NCBI RefSeq assembly: GCF_001423085.1 | Contig: NZ_LMNU01000001.1 | Span: 737,495-801,494 of the forward strand | DNA: 64,000 nt | Source: Methylobacterium sp. Leaf125 | GTDB lineage: Bacteria; Pseudomonadota; Alphaproteobacteria; Rhizobiales; Beijerinckiaceae | Direction of reading: 5' to 3' | Part shown: positions 17,809 through 26,695 of the stretch, in pieces | Numbering within the stretch: the stretch's first letter is position 1 | Layout of the letters: each line of letters begins with the position of its first letter | Translations under genes and position numbers: made by a program | Notes under the pieces: generated by a model | Databases searched by the model: none | What the model saw: the letters and a program-made list of their open reading frames with translations, nothing else | What the model was told of the DNA's origin: nothing

Positions 17809-18786
17809 TCAGAGGCCGTCGAAGAGGGCCGAGGAGATGTAGCGCTCGGCGAAGGAGCAGGCGACGGTGACGATGCGCTTGCCGCGGAAATCGGGGCGTG
17901 CGGCGAGCTTCAGGGCCGCGGCCACGTTGCCGCCGGTGGAGATGCCGCCCGGAATGCCCTCGAGGCGCGAGAGCTGACGCGAGGTGTCGAAGGCCTCCTG
18001 GTTCGAGACCGTGATGACCTCGTCGATGATCGCCTTGTCGAGGTTGTCGGGGATGAAGCCGGCACCGATGCCCTGGATCTTGTGGGGGCCGGGCTGGCCG
18101 CCGGAGATGACCGGCGAGTCGGTCGGCTCGACGGCGACGATCTTCAGGCCGGGCAGGCGCGGCTTCAGCACCGAGCCGACACCCGTGATGGTGCCGCCCG
18201 TGCCGACGCCGGCCACGAAGGCGTCGAGGTGGCCCTGGGTGTCGTTCCAGATCTCCTCGGCCGTCGTCCTGCGGTGGATCTCGGGGTTGGCGGGGTTCGA
18301 GAACTGCTGGGGCATGATCGCGCCCGGGATCTCGTTGAGGAGTTCCTCGGCCTTGGCGATCGCGCCCTTCATGCCCTGCGGGCCGGGGGTCAGGGCGAGC
18401 TCGGCGCCGAGGAAGGCCAGCATCTTGCGGCGCTCCAGGGACATGGTCTCGGGCATCACCAGGATGAGGCGGTAGCCGCGCGCGGCCGCCACGAAGGCGA
18501 GGGCGATGCCGGTGTTGCCGGAGGTCGGCTCCACCAGCGTGCCGCCGGGCTTCAGCTTGCCGGAGGCCTCGAGGGCGTCGATCATGTTGACGCCGATGCG
18601 GTCCTTCACGCTCGCGATCGGGTTGAAGAACTCGAGCTTGAGCAGGATCTCGGCGTCGACGCCGTGTTCCTTGGTGATCCGGTTGAGACGGACCAGGGGC
18701 GTGTTGCCGATGGTCTCGGTGATCGAGCCGAAGATGTGGCCGTGGCCCGGCGTGCGGGTCGAGGCGGGGCTCTGGGACTCGGCCAT
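17809..18786 (-). CDS. cysK: Cysteine synthase (O-acetylserine sulfhydrylase)
   Basis: 325 residues. It makes cysteine from O-acetylserine and sulfide using pyridoxal phosphate. The PLP lysine is in '[14 protein letters not shown]', the substrate loop is '[16 protein letters not shown]', the phosphate-binding glycine loop is '[13 protein letters not shown]', and the C-terminal '[15 protein letters not shown]' matches CysK. The ATG at 18786 gives the family length; an open extension to 18975 crosses a likely leader. It lies alone between DUF2254 and a small membrane protein. The C-terminus does not end in the Ile sought by serine acetyltransferase contacts in reverse. Confidence 0.94.
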   Translation of the reverse strand: MAESQSPASTRTPGHGHIFGSITETIGNTPLVRLNRITKEHGVDAEILLKLEFFNPIASVKDRIGVNMIDALEASGKLKPGGTLVEPTSGNTGIALAFVAAARGYRLILVMPETMSLERRKMLAFLGAELALTPGPQGMKGAIAKAEELLNEIPGAIMPQQFSNPANPEIHRRTTAEEIWNDTQGHLDAFVAGVGTGGTITGVGSVLKPRLPGLKIVAVEPTDSPVISGGQPGPHKIQGIGAGFIPDNLDKAIIDEVITVSNQEAFDTSRQLSRLEGIPGGISTGGNVAAALKLAARPDFRGKRIVTVACSFAERYISSALFDGL

Positions 18787-18938
18787 AGGTCTCTCCTGAA
18801 CAGCGTGAGGATTGCGTCCCGGAGGCCGGCGCAACGGCGCGCCGAAGTTTGCCTGGAACGAACTCAGGGCCGGGAGATATCGTGTCGTTTCTGTCGAGGC
18901 AATCGACAAAGACCCGAGGTCAAAGACAATCCTTCTCC

Positions 18939-18959
18939 GTCGGCAACGAAGCTGCCGAC
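18939..18959. promoter_or_regulatory. Perfect 7-bp hairpin upstream of cysK
   Basis: gtcggca-acgaagc-tgccgac is a perfect 7-bp stem with a 7-base loop, in the 253-base leader between cysK and the next gene. There is no T tract, so it looks more like a structured leader or operator than a terminator. Function unknown. Confidence 0.35.
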
Positions 18960-19039
18960 TTGGAGTAGTCTTCACCTGCGGCGGTGCGGAAATGGAGAAC
19001 TTATTTCTTCCGCCGACGGTCCAGCGGCCTCTGCCGGGA

Positions 19040-19213
19040 TCAGTGCGTCAACAGGGCGGCGCAGAGCATCACCATGGTGGCGACGACCGGGCTGGCGGTG
19101 GCGATCATCGCGGCGCCCGCATGGAGCCCCTGGGGCCACGTGTAGCGGGTCTCCTCGCGCAGGCCGGGCCGGAGGCCGTTGCTGCCGGTGGTCCATTCCA
19201 CCCTGGTGCCCAT
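19040..19213 (-). CDS. Small single-helix membrane protein, unknown
   Basis: 57 residues. A polar N-terminal half ([17 protein letters not shown]...) is followed by one C-terminal hydrophobic helix ([18 protein letters not shown]). The ATG at 19213 has a GGGGAG ribosome binding site 6 bases upstream, the main evidence that it is translated. No family is recognised. It lies between cysK and a META-domain gene, all on the minus strand, and a 22-bp palindrome sits 74 bases upstream of its start. Confidence 0.5.
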   Translation of the reverse strand: MGTRVEWTTGSNGLRPGLREETRYTWPQGLHAGAAMIATASPVVATMVMLCAALLTH

Positions 19214-19286
19214 CGCGTTCTCCCCACCCGCCGAACCACTCGGCGGCCGGGATCAGGAGGCACGGTGCGGCTTGAAGGGCGGGTAA

Positions 19287-19308
19287 ATCCGCGGTCGCGA
19301 CCGCGGAT
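19287..19308. repeat. 22-bp perfect palindrome
   Basis: A perfect inverted repeat without a spacer, core ccgcggtcgcgaccgcgg, between the META-domain gene and the small membrane protein gene. The minus-strand continuation has only a short TTT, so it is a weak terminator candidate and could equally be a dimeric regulator site. Confidence 0.6.
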
Positions 19309-19357
19309 CGTCGTCAATGGAAGCTTAAAACCGACGGAGGGGTCACCGTGGCAAGGC

Positions 19358-19867
19358 TCAGAGCGCGCGGTCGAAGCGCAGCTCGCCCTTCTGGCTCTTG
19401 ATCACCAGCTGGGACCCGACCAGGTCCCACTGCCCGGCGGTGCGCAGGGCGATGAAGAAGTCCTGCTCGCTGGCGCCGAGGCCCTTGTCGCAGGGCTTCT
19501 TCGTCAGGGCGAGCGGGCCGACCGCGAGGTGCTGCTCCTTGAGCGGGAAGGCGGTGGCCGCGAAGGTGTTGCAGCCGCCGTAGCCGCGGGCCCGGTACTG
19601 CTTGTCGATGGTGAAGCTCGGCCGGTCGTTGCCGCCGAAGGGCTTGCCGTTCAGGCTCACCGCCGTCCAGGTGGCGTCGAGGGGAAAGATCTTTTCCTGG
19701 GGCTTGGCCGCCGGAACGTACTGTTTCTTCTCGGGCTTCTCGCGGCCCTCGCGGCCGAAGCCCGTGACGTTGTTCCCCATCTGGGCGGTCGCCGCCGTGG
19801 TCATGGCTCCCGTCACGGTCCCGGCCGCGATGGCGCCGGCCACCATGGCGATTCGGATCGCTCTCAT
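19358..19867 (-). CDS. Secreted META-domain (HslJ-like) protein
   Basis: 169 residues. A signal peptide (MRAIRIAMVAGAIAAGTVTG, cleavage near AATAQ) precedes a META domain: 'TWTAVSLNGKPFGGNDRPSF', 'RGYGGCNTFAA' and 'LTKKPCDKGL' are the family blocks, with two cysteines likely to pair. META domains occur in HslJ and other envelope proteins linked to stress or antibiotic tolerance; the biochemical role is unclear. The ATG at 19867 follows an AAAGGGGG ribosome binding site. Likely periplasmic. Confidence 0.8.
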   Translation of the reverse strand: MRAIRIAMVAGAIAAGTVTGAMTTAATAQMGNNVTGFGREGREKPEKKQYVPAAKPQEKIFPLDATWTAVSLNGKPFGGNDRPSFTIDKQYRARGYGGCNTFAATAFPLKEQHLAVGPLALTKKPCDKGLGASEQDFFIALRTAGQWDLVGSQLVIKSQKGELRFDRAL

Positions 19868-20151
19868 CGTCTGGCCCCCTTTCAAGCGCGCTTCGCGTCG
19901 CGTCGAACGTTGCAACCCGGCCGGCCCGTCTCGGCGCTCGGCGCGGGTGATGCGCACGGAACCGCTCGGAACAGGACGGGCCCTGCGGCCTATCGGATAA
20001 GATTCCAGCACAAATATGGTCAAGACCGCCTGCACGGGATTCGACGGGATGCCGCCGCGATCCCCCGTTAACCGCCCCCGGACCGGTTTCCATTGAACGA
20101 ACCGCCCGTGGTCCCGTTGTCCGGCAGAGCGTAAAGCAGGGAGTTGATGCG

Positions 20152-20490
20152 GTGACGGGATCTGACGAGGGAACCCCAAGCGGCCTGCAGCCCGAGGCCT
20201 CGGGCCCGAACACCATCACCCCGGCGCAGTCGCGGGCGGCCCGCGCCCTCTTGAACTGGTCGGAGGCCGATCTCGCGGGCCGGCTCGGGCTCGGGGCGGA
20301 TTTCGTGCGCGACTTCGAATCGGGCGGCCGGGAGCAGCCGTCCGGACAGATCGAGGCCCTGCGCAGCGCGCTGATGACCCACGGCGTGGTGTTCAGCCGG
20401 GACGGTGGGTCGGACGGGGTCCGCCTGAGCGGGCAGGGGCGCGACGAGGGCACGCGGCTGGGCGCCCTCAACACCGAGAACGACCGCTAG
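20152..20490 (+). CDS. XRE-type helix-turn-helix protein
   Basis: 112 residues. The HTH is 'SRAARALLNWSEADLAGRLGLGADFVRDFESG' at ~27-58, the usual form of lambda-repressor-like domains in Methylobacterium (RAARALLxW), followed by 'IEALRSALMTHGVVF'. GTG is the start, preceded by CAGGGAG. The C-terminal tail is Gly/Asp rich and not conserved-looking. It is a probable transcriptional regulator. Its targets are unknown; it is convergent with the reductase gene 32 bases away and divergent from the META gene. Confidence 0.8.
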   Translation: MTGSDEGTPSGLQPEASGPNTITPAQSRAARALLNWSEADLAGRLGLGADFVRDFESGGREQPSGQIEALRSALMTHGVVFSRDGGSDGVRLSGQGRDEGTRLGALNTENDR

Positions 20491-20522
20491 GCCTCAGCCC
20501 CCTGCGGTCGCCGGGCCGGAGG

Positions 20523-21746
20523 CTAGCTGCCCTTGGCGAGCGCCTTCAGGTCCCGGGCCGGATCGGCGGCGGCCTCCGGCGTCAGCGGCACCCCGAGGCT
20601 CAGGATGCGCCGGGCCGCCATGTGGTCGGCCGGCCGGTCCACCGTCTCTACGCCGCTCAGGCGGCCGTCGCGGAAGCGGAACACGGACAGGCCGCCCGCG
20701 GTGGGACGGACGACGCTGGCATCGTCGGGCCGGGTCAGGCCGGCGATCTGCAGCTTGTGCGGGCCCTGGTCGCTCCAGAACCAGGGCACGGCCGCGTAGG
20801 CGGTCGGGCGCCCGGTGAGCCGGGCGGCGAGGCACCGGCCCTGATCCACGGCGTTCTGCACCGATTCGATGCGTAGCGCCTGCCCGTCCGCGAAGCGGCT
20901 CGGCACGCGGGCGCAGTCGCCCAGGGCCGAGATCGCCGGATCGGAGGTCGCCAGGAAGGGGTCGGCGTGGATGCCGTCGCCGACGGCGAGGCCCGCGGCT
21001 TCGGCGAGGTCCTGGTTCGGGACGACGCCGATGCCGACGAGGACGAGATCGGCGTCGATCGCCGATCCGTCGGCGAGCCGGACCCGCGCCACGCGGCCCG
21101 CCTCGCCCTCCAGCGCCTGCACCCCGGCCCCGAACGCGAAGCGGACACCGGCGCCTTGGTGCGCCTGCGTGAAGAAGGCGGCGGTCTCGGCCGAGACCGC
21201 CCGCGCCATGGGCCGGTCCGCGGCCTCGATCACCGTCACGGGGAGGCCGGACCCGGCGCAGATGCCGGCAAATTCCAGCCCGATGAAGCCGGCGCCCACG
21301 ATGGCGATGGCGCGCGCCGCCCCGCGGGCCGCCTTCAGCGCGTCGGCGTCGGCCAGCGAGCGCAGCTGGTACACCCCTGCGAGGTCGTGGCCCGGCACCG
21401 GCAGCGTCCGGTTGCGTGCGCCGGTGGCCAGGACGAGATGGTCGTAGGCGAGGCTGCCGCCGTCGCTGAGGCGCACCTGCCGGGCCGCCCGGTCGATCGC
21501 CGTGGCGGCGACGCCGGATCGCCGCGCGATGCGATGTTCGTCGAAGTAGGAAGCGGGCCGCAGGCAGAGGCCGACCGCATCGGTCTTGCCGGCGAGGTAG
21601 GCCTTCGACAGGGGCGGCCGCTGATAGGGCAGGCCCTCGTCGCCCAGGAGCGTGACGGGATCGGCGAAGCCCGCCTCGCGCAGGGAGGCCGCGACCTGGA
21701 AGCCGGCCTGGCCGGCGCCGACGATGACGACACCGGCCGCGCTCAT
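20523..21746 (-). CDS. FAD-dependent NAD(P)H:ferredoxin-type reductase
   Basis: 407 residues. The FAD-binding Rossmann motif is 'VVIVGAGQAGFQVAASLREAGF' (~5-26), the NAD-binding motif 'IVGAGFIGLEFAGICAGSG' (~150), the FAD aspartate region 'ISALGDCARVPS' (~270), and a C-terminal reductase domain 'VPWFWSDQGPHKLQIAG'. This matches putidaredoxin/rhodocoxin-type reductases that pass electrons to a 2Fe-2S ferredoxin for a P450 or dioxygenase. No such partner is in the window. The start overlaps the cbbR stop by 4 bases (ATGA), implying coupling to that regulator. The frame continues upstream but inside cbbR. Confidence 0.88.
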   Translation of the reverse strand: MSAAGVVIVGAGQAGFQVAASLREAGFADPVTLLGDEGLPYQRPPLSKAYLAGKTDAVGLCLRPASYFDEHRIARRSGVAATAIDRAARQVRLSDGGSLAYDHLVLATGARNRTLPVPGHDLAGVYQLRSLADADALKAARGAARAIAIVGAGFIGLEFAGICAGSGLPVTVIEAADRPMARAVSAETAAFFTQAHQGAGVRFAFGAGVQALEGEAGRVARVRLADGSAIDADLVLVGIGVVPNQDLAEAAGLAVGDGIHADPFLATSDPAISALGDCARVPSRFADGQALRIESVQNAVDQGRCLAARLTGRPTAYAAVPWFWSDQGPHKLQIAGLTRPDDASVVRPTAGGLSVFRFRDGRLSGVETVDRPADHMAARRILSLGVPLTPEAAADPARDLKALAKGS

Positions 21747-22699
21747 GCCTCGAACTCCGCGGTGACGGGGGAGGGGTTCGGCGACAGCCGGAGCTGGGGC
21801 AGCCAGCGCCCGCCATCCTTGGCGATGTAGTCCCAGAACGCCGCGGCCGCCGGCCCCAGCACCTTGTCGGCCCGGCGCACCGCGTACCAGTCGCGCCGGA
21901 TCGGCAGGCCCTGGACGTCGAGGACCGCGAGGCGCCCGCTCTCGAGCTCGGCCGCCACCGTGTGGGCGGAGATCAGGGCGATGCCGAGCCCGGCCATTAC
22001 CGCCTGCTTGATGGTCTCGTTCGAGCCGGAATCGATGCCGAGCCGCGCGCGCTTGATCATGACTCCCGCCATGAACTCCTCGAACACCGTGCGCGTGCCC
22101 GAGCCCTCCTCGCGGACCAGGAAGGATTCCTGGGCGAGCTCGGCCCGGGTCAGGCCGGTGCGGCCCACGAGGGGGTGATGCGGGCCGGCGATGATCACGA
22201 TGGGGTGCGGACCGAAGATTTCGGCCTCGATGGCGAAATCGCGGGGCGGACGTCCCATGATGGCGAAATCGATCTCGTAGTTGCGCAGCGCCTCGACCAT
22301 GTTGCCCCGGTTTCCCACCGTGAGGTTGATCTCCACCGCCGGATGCAGCCCGACGAAGCCGGCGATCACGCCCGGGGCGAAGTACTTGGCCGTGGAGACC
22401 ACGCCCATCGCCACGCGACCGCTGCTGCCGCCCTTCAGGGTTTCCAGGCGGTCGGCACAGGTCTCCAGCACCGTGTTGATGCTGTTGATCGCCCAGAGCA
22501 TTTCGCGGCCCGCATCCGTGGGTTTCAACCCGGTGGGCGTCCGGTCGAACAGCATGAGGCCCGCCTCCTCCTCCAATTGGCGGATCCGGGCGTAGAGCGC
22601 GGCCGAGGTGACGTTGAGCTCCTGCGCGGCGCGCGTCATGGTGCCGAGGCGGGCGACGGCGGCGACCGCCTGGAGCTGCTTGAGAGAGAGGTTGCGCAT
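21743..22699 (-). CDS. cbbR: LysR-type regulator CbbR/QscR
   Basis: 318 residues. The winged HTH is at ~1-62 ('NLSLKQLQAVAAVARLGTMTRAAQELNVTSAALYARIRQLEEEAGLMLFDR'). The effector domain includes 'VVSTAKYFAPGVIAGFVGLHPAVEINLTVGNR', a hallmark of CbbR. CbbR activates Calvin-cycle genes. In Methylobacterium the homologue QscR controls serine-cycle genes and responds to ribulose-1,5-bisphosphate made by phosphoribulokinase, as reported for M. extorquens. It is divergent from fbp-prk, with an AT-rich intergenic region where it would bind. Whether it is CbbR or QscR by function is undecided here. Confidence 0.92.
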   Translation of the reverse strand: MRNLSLKQLQAVAAVARLGTMTRAAQELNVTSAALYARIRQLEEEAGLMLFDRTPTGLKPTDAGREMLWAINSINTVLETCADRLETLKGGSSGRVAMGVVSTAKYFAPGVIAGFVGLHPAVEINLTVGNRGNMVEALRNYEIDFAIMGRPPRDFAIEAEIFGPHPIVIIAGPHHPLVGRTGLTRAELAQESFLVREEGSGTRTVFEEFMAGVMIKRARLGIDSGSNETIKQAVMAGLGIALISAHTVAAELESGRLAVLDVQGLPIRRDWYAVRRADKVLGPAAAAFWDYIAKDGGRWLPQLRLSPNPSPVTAEFEA

Positions 22700-23022
22700 C
22701 AGGCTTTTCTAGTTTTTTTGGAATCGCTCGCAAGTTTTTTCAGAATTCTTTCGGTGATACCATAGGGACCTGCGCGGCATGGATGCGCCGGGGGCACTGG
22801 TGCCCGCGGGGGCACTCGTGCCAAGGGCAGGAAGCGATGGCGCGCCGATCCTGCACGGCGCCCTGACCCGAGCCGTCGAGGTCGGGCAGGGCGAACCGTC
22901 GGGACGGCAAGGCAGCCGGGGCGGCCGGCGGCCGAGACAACCGAGCCGGCCGGGCAACCAAGTCGGCCGGGCAACCGAGTCGGCCGGATTCCCGGCCAGG
23001 AATGGAAGAAGGACGGACATTC
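22700..23022. promoter_or_regulatory. cbbR-fbp divergent control region with two sets of tandem repeats
   Basis: The cbbR-proximal ~75 bases are strikingly AT-rich (runs of T near 22708-22740, gaattc) against GC-rich surroundings and are the likely promoter/operator. Then come two copies of a gggggcact[g/c]gtgcc unit at 18-base period (22790-22804, 22808-22822), and further on three copies of a 17-base unit (cc[g/a]agtcggccgggcaa-like, 22941-22991). No protein-coding reading is convincing. Confidence 0.6.
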
Positions 23023-24084
23023 ATGTCGACGGTGTCTCTGGAGTTCGGGTCCACCCTCGCGGACTGCCTCGCGAAGACGGTCGCGGCCGATGGGCGGCTC
23101 GCCGACGCGGCGGCCGTGATCGCGGCCTGCGCCGAGGCGGCGGTCGATGTCAGCGAGGTGATCGGCCGGGGCATGCTCGGCGGTGCCGACCTCGCCGCCA
23201 CCGGCGACCACAACAGCGACGGCGACGTCCAGAAGGCCCTCGACGTCCTCGCGCACGAGCGCTTCACGGAAGCCCTGCGCGGCGCGCCCGTGGCGGTGGT
23301 GGCCTCCGAGGAGGCCGAGGGCATGATGCAGCTCAATCCGGGCGCGCCCCTGGCCGTGGCGATCGATCCCCTCGACGGCTCGTCGAACATCGGCGTGAAC
23401 ATGGCGGTGGGCTCGATCTTCGGCATCCGTCCCGTCGTGGCCGGCGCGGCGGACTCGATCGCCTCCTTCACCAGCCCCGGCTCCGAGCAGATCGCCGCCG
23501 GCTTCGTCACCTACGGGCCCGCCACCTCCCTGGTGGTCACCCTCGGCCACGGCACCCAGATCTACACCCTGGACCGGGCCGAGCGGACCTTCCGCCTCAC
23601 GCATCCGCGCATCGAGGTGGTGGCCACGGCCAAGGAATACGCGATCAACGCCTCGAATGCCCGGAACTGGGACGGCCCGGTGAAGGCCTATATCGAGGAT
23701 TGCCTGCGCGGCTCGGAGGGCCCCCTCGACAAGGACTTCAACATGCGCTGGCTCGGCTCGCTGGTGGCGGACGCCCAGCGCGTGCTCCTGCGCGGCGGCG
23801 TGTTCCTCTATCCCGGCGACAATCGGAAGGGCTACGCGCAGGGCCGCCTGCGCCTGCTCTACGAGGCCGCGCCCATCGCCATGCTGATGGAGCAGGCGGG
23901 GGCCGGGGCCATCGACGGCGAGCGTCGGATCCTCGACATCGGCGCCACCGGCATCCACGAGCGCGTACCGCTGATCTTCGGCTCGCTCGACGAGGTCGCC
24001 TGCGTGGCCAAGTACTACGATGGCCGCAACGCCGCCGCCGGCCGCTCGCCCCTGTTCGGGCAGCGCGGCCTGATGCGCAGCTAG
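23023..24084 (+). CDS. cbbF: Class I fructose-1,6-bisphosphatase
   Basis: 353 residues. It removes the C1 phosphate of fructose-1,6-bisphosphate (or the sedoheptulose analogue in the Calvin cycle). The metal-binding signature is '[22 protein letters not shown]' (~120), the early '[15 protein letters not shown]' and '[10 protein letters not shown]' (Glu pair) bind metal, and '[38 protein letters not shown]'-type blocks bind substrate. A second ATG 21 bases earlier is possible; the later one has a GAAGAAGGA site at proper spacing. First gene of the fbp-prk-rpe-cbbY run. Confidence 0.94.
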   Translation: [353 protein letters not shown]

Positions 24085-24113
24085 CGCGCCCGCACGGGAC
24101 AGCACGCACACAG

Positions 24114-24974
24114 ATGTCGGCGCGTCACCCCATCATCTCGGTCACCGGCTCCTCGGGGGCCGGGACCACCTCGGTCCGCAACACCTTCGAGCAGATCTTC
24201 CGCCGCGAGGATGTCAGCGCGGTCTACATCGAGGGCGATGCGTTTCACGCCTACGATCGCGACACCATGCGCCGCATGATGGTCGAGGAGCCGAATCTCA
24301 GCCACTTCGCGCCGCGCGCCAATCTCCTGCCGGAGCTGGAGGAGGTCTTCCGCACCTACGGCGAGTCCGGGGGCGGGCGCACCCGGCACTACGCCCACGA
24401 TGCGGCGGACGCGGCGCTCTACGGCACCGAGCCGGGCACCTTCACCCCCTGGGAGGCGTTCCCGCCGGGATCCGACCTGCTGTTCTACGAGGGCCTGCAC
24501 GGCTGCGTCGTCGACGACAACGTCGACATGGCCCGCTACGCCGACCTGAAGATCGGCGTGGTGCCGGTGATCAACCTCGAGTGGATCCAGAAGCTGCACC
24601 GGGACCGCTCGTTCCGGGGCTACTCCACCGAGGCCGTGACCGACGTGATCCTGCGGCGGATGCCCGACTACGTGCAGACCATCTGCCCGCAATTCACCTG
24701 GACCGACATCAACTTCCAGCGCGTGCCGACGGTGGACACCTCGAATCCCTTCATCGCCCGCTGGATCCCGACGGCCGACGAATCGATGGTGGTGATCCGC
24801 TTCAAGGACCCCAAGGGCATCGACTTCTCCTACCTGATCTCGATGATCCAGGGCTCCTTCATGAGCCGCGCCAATTCCATCGTCATCCCGGGGGGCAAGC
24901 TCGACCTTGCCATGCAGCTCATCCTGACCCCGATCATCATGCAGCTCGTCGAGCGCAAGCGCCGCATGGCCTGA
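24114..24974 (+). CDS. prk: Phosphoribulokinase
   Basis: 286 residues, the normal length of proteobacterial class I PRK. It phosphorylates ribulose-5-phosphate to ribulose-1,5-bisphosphate with ATP. The P-loop is '[14 protein letters not shown]' (~8-21); '[12 protein letters not shown]' holds the catalytic aspartate; 'LLFYEGLHG' and '[21 protein letters not shown]' are typical. The ATG at 24114 is 29 bases after fbp. In M. extorquens PRK is essential on methanol although RuBisCO is absent, because its product signals to QscR; that may apply here. Confidence 0.96.
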   Translation: MSARHPIISVTGSSGAGTTSVRNTFEQIFRREDVSAVYIEGDAFHAYDRDTMRRMMVEEPNLSHFAPRANLLPELEEVFRTYGESGGGRTRHYAHDAADAALYGTEPGTFTPWEAFPPGSDLLFYEGLHGCVVDDNVDMARYADLKIGVVPVINLEWIQKLHRDRSFRGYSTEAVTDVILRRMPDYVQTICPQFTWTDINFQRVPTVDTSNPFIARWIPTADESMVVIRFKDPKGIDFSYLISMIQGSFMSRANSIVIPGGKLDLAMQLILTPIIMQLVERKRRMA

Positions 24975-25005
24975 GCGCGGCCACGAGGCTCCAGAGGAAC
25001 TCCCT

Positions 25006-25692
25006 ATGAACGGCCCGATCATCTCGCCCTCGATCCTCTCGGCGGATTTCGCCAAGCTCGGCGAGGAGGTGCGCGCGGTGTCCGAGGCCGGGGCCGACTG
25101 GATCCACCTCGACGTGATGGACGGACACTTCGTGCCGAACCTCACCTTCGGCCCGGCGGTGATCAAGGCCCTGCGGCCGCACTCGACCAAGCCCTTCGAC
25201 GTGCACCTGATGATCGCCCCGGCCGACCCCTACCTCGCGGCCTTCGCGGAGGCCGGCGCCGATGCGATCTCGGTCCATGTCGAGGCCGGCCCGCACATCC
25301 ACCGCTCGCTCCAGGCGATCCGCGACCTCGGCAAGCGCGCCGGCATCGCCCTCAATCCGGGGACGCCGGCCTCGGCGATCGAGCCGCTCCTCGACCTCGT
25401 CGACCTCGTCCTGGTGATGACGGTCAATCCGGGCTTCGGCGGCCAGAGCTTCATTCCCTCGACCCTGGAAACCATCCGGCGGATCCGGGCGATGACCGCC
25501 GGCCGCGACATCGACATCGAGGTCGACGGCGGCATCGGCCCCGAGACCGTGGCGCTGGCCGCCCGCGCGGGCGCCAACGCCTTCGTGGCCGGCAATGCCG
25601 TGTTCAAGGGTGGGCCGTCCGGCTACGGGGACCGGATCGCGGCGATCCGCGCGGGTGCCGCGGAGGTCGGAGGCGGTCCCCTCTCATGCTGA
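25006..25692 (+). CDS. rpe: Ribulose-phosphate 3-epimerase
   Basis: 228 residues. This TIM-barrel enzyme interconverts ribulose-5- and xylulose-5-phosphate. Blocks: '[16 protein letters not shown]' (start), '[19 protein letters not shown]' with metal/catalytic Asp-His residues, 'DVHLMI', '[13 protein letters not shown]' and the phosphate-binding '[11 protein letters not shown]'...'[14 protein letters not shown]'. It starts 31 bases after prk and its stop overlaps the next gene by 7 bases. It supplies the substrate of PRK, so the order makes metabolic sense. Confidence 0.96.
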   Translation: MNGPIISPSILSADFAKLGEEVRAVSEAGADWIHLDVMDGHFVPNLTFGPAVIKALRPHSTKPFDVHLMIAPADPYLAAFAEAGADAISVHVEAGPHIHRSLQAIRDLGKRAGIALNPGTPASAIEPLLDLVDLVLVMTVNPGFGGQSFIPSTLETIRRIRAMTAGRDIDIEVDGGIGPETVALAARAGANAFVAGNAVFKGGPSGYGDRIAAIRAGAAEVGGGPLSC

Positions 25693-26438
25693 GGGCGCTG
25701 ATCTTCGACGTCGACGGGACGCTCGCCGAGACGGAGGACCTCCACCGGCAGGCCTTCAACGGCGCCTTCGCGGATCTCGGCCTGCCCTGGTCCTGGTCTC
25801 CGGCGCGCTACGCCGATCTGCTGACGGTGATGGGCGGCAAGGAACGCCTGCGCCACTACGTCGAGACCGAGCACGCCGACGCGGTCGAGACCCTGCGCCC
25901 GCGCATGGGCGAGATCCACGACCGCAAGACCCGCCGCTACGGCGACCTCGTGGAGGGCGGCAGCCTCGGCCTGCGCCCCGGGGTGGGCCGCCTGATCGCG
26001 GAGGCGCGGGCGGCCGGGCTCAAGCTCGCGGTGGCCAGCACGACGAGCCGACCCAACGTCGACACCCTGCTGCGGATCAACTTCCCCGCGGGCGACATCC
26101 CGTTCGACGTCATCGCCTGCGGCGACGAGGCGCCGCGCAAGAAGCCGGCCCCGGACGTCTTCGAGCTCGCGCTCGCGCGCCTCGACGTCCCGGCCGCGGA
26201 GGCCGTCGCCTTCGAGGATTCCGCCGCCGGCATCCGTTCGGCCCTGGATGCCGGGTTGCCGGTGATCGCCACGCGCAGCCGCTACACCGAGAGCCACCGC
26301 CTCGACGGGGCGTTCTCGGCCGTCTCCGATCTCGGCGAGCCCGGCGCCCCCCATCGGCACCTGTCCGGATATGCCTGGCCGGACGGCGTCGTCACGGTCG
26401 GCGCCCTGCGCGACTGGCACGCGCAGGTTACCGGCTGA
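25686..26438 (+). CDS. cbbY: HAD-family phosphatase, CbbY-like (xylulose-1,5-bisphosphatase type)
   Basis: 250 residues. Nucleophile and acid aspartates are in '[21 protein letters not shown]' (Asp8, Asp10); motif II is '[12 protein letters not shown]' and the later '[13 protein letters not shown]' plus '[17 protein letters not shown]' complete the beta-phosphoglucomutase-like fold. In Rhodobacter CbbY removes xylulose-1,5-bisphosphate, an inhibitor of RuBisCO. Here it ends the fbp-prk-rpe operon, overlapping rpe. If the genome has no RuBisCO the enzyme must serve another bisphosphate-cleaning role. Confidence 0.88.
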   Translation: MLRALIFDVDGTLAETEDLHRQAFNGAFADLGLPWSWSPARYADLLTVMGGKERLRHYVETEHADAVETLRPRMGEIHDRKTRRYGDLVEGGSLGLRPGVGRLIAEARAAGLKLAVASTTSRPNVDTLLRINFPAGDIPFDVIACGDEAPRKKPAPDVFELALARLDVPAAEAVAFEDSAAGIRSALDAGLPVIATRSRYTESHRLDGAFSAVSDLGEPGAPHRHLSGYAWPDGVVTVGALRDWHAQVTG

Positions 26439-26461
26439 GGGTCACCGGCTGAGGGTCGGCG

Positions 26462-26695
26462 TCAGGGCCTCGGACGCCGCGGCTCGCCGCGTCCGCGCGG
26501 TGCGCCCTCGGCGCGGGTCGGACGCGGTGCGCCCTCGGCGCGGGTCGGGAACAGCATCGCGCCGGCGACGATCCCGAGCGCACCCGTCAGCGCGAGCCTG
26601 AGCCATCGCGGCGACCCCGCGTCGGTGCGGGGCCGGGTCCGGAGATCCCTGCCGCTGCTTTCGGGCCGTGCCCGATCGATCGCCTGCTGTGTCAT
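26462..26695 (-). CDS. Small membrane protein with internal 27-bp duplication, hypothetical
   Basis: 77 residues: a basic N-terminus, one hydrophobic helix ('WLRLALTGALGIVAGAMLF', ~31-49) and a basic Pro/Arg tail. The tail carries the phrase PTRAEGAPR twice because of a perfect 27-base tandem duplication at 26496-26549. The ribosome binding site is weak, so the coding call rests on the helix. Convergent with cbbY. No family recognised. Confidence 0.42.
   Translation of the reverse strand: MTQQAIDRARPESSGRDLRTRPRTDAGSPRWLRLALTGALGIVAGAMLFPTRAEGAPRPTRAEGAPRGRGEPRRPRP

Noticed and set aside
22699-24111. 470-codon open frame on the minus strand over fbp
   Set aside because: Antisense shadow of fructose bisphosphatase; no motif.
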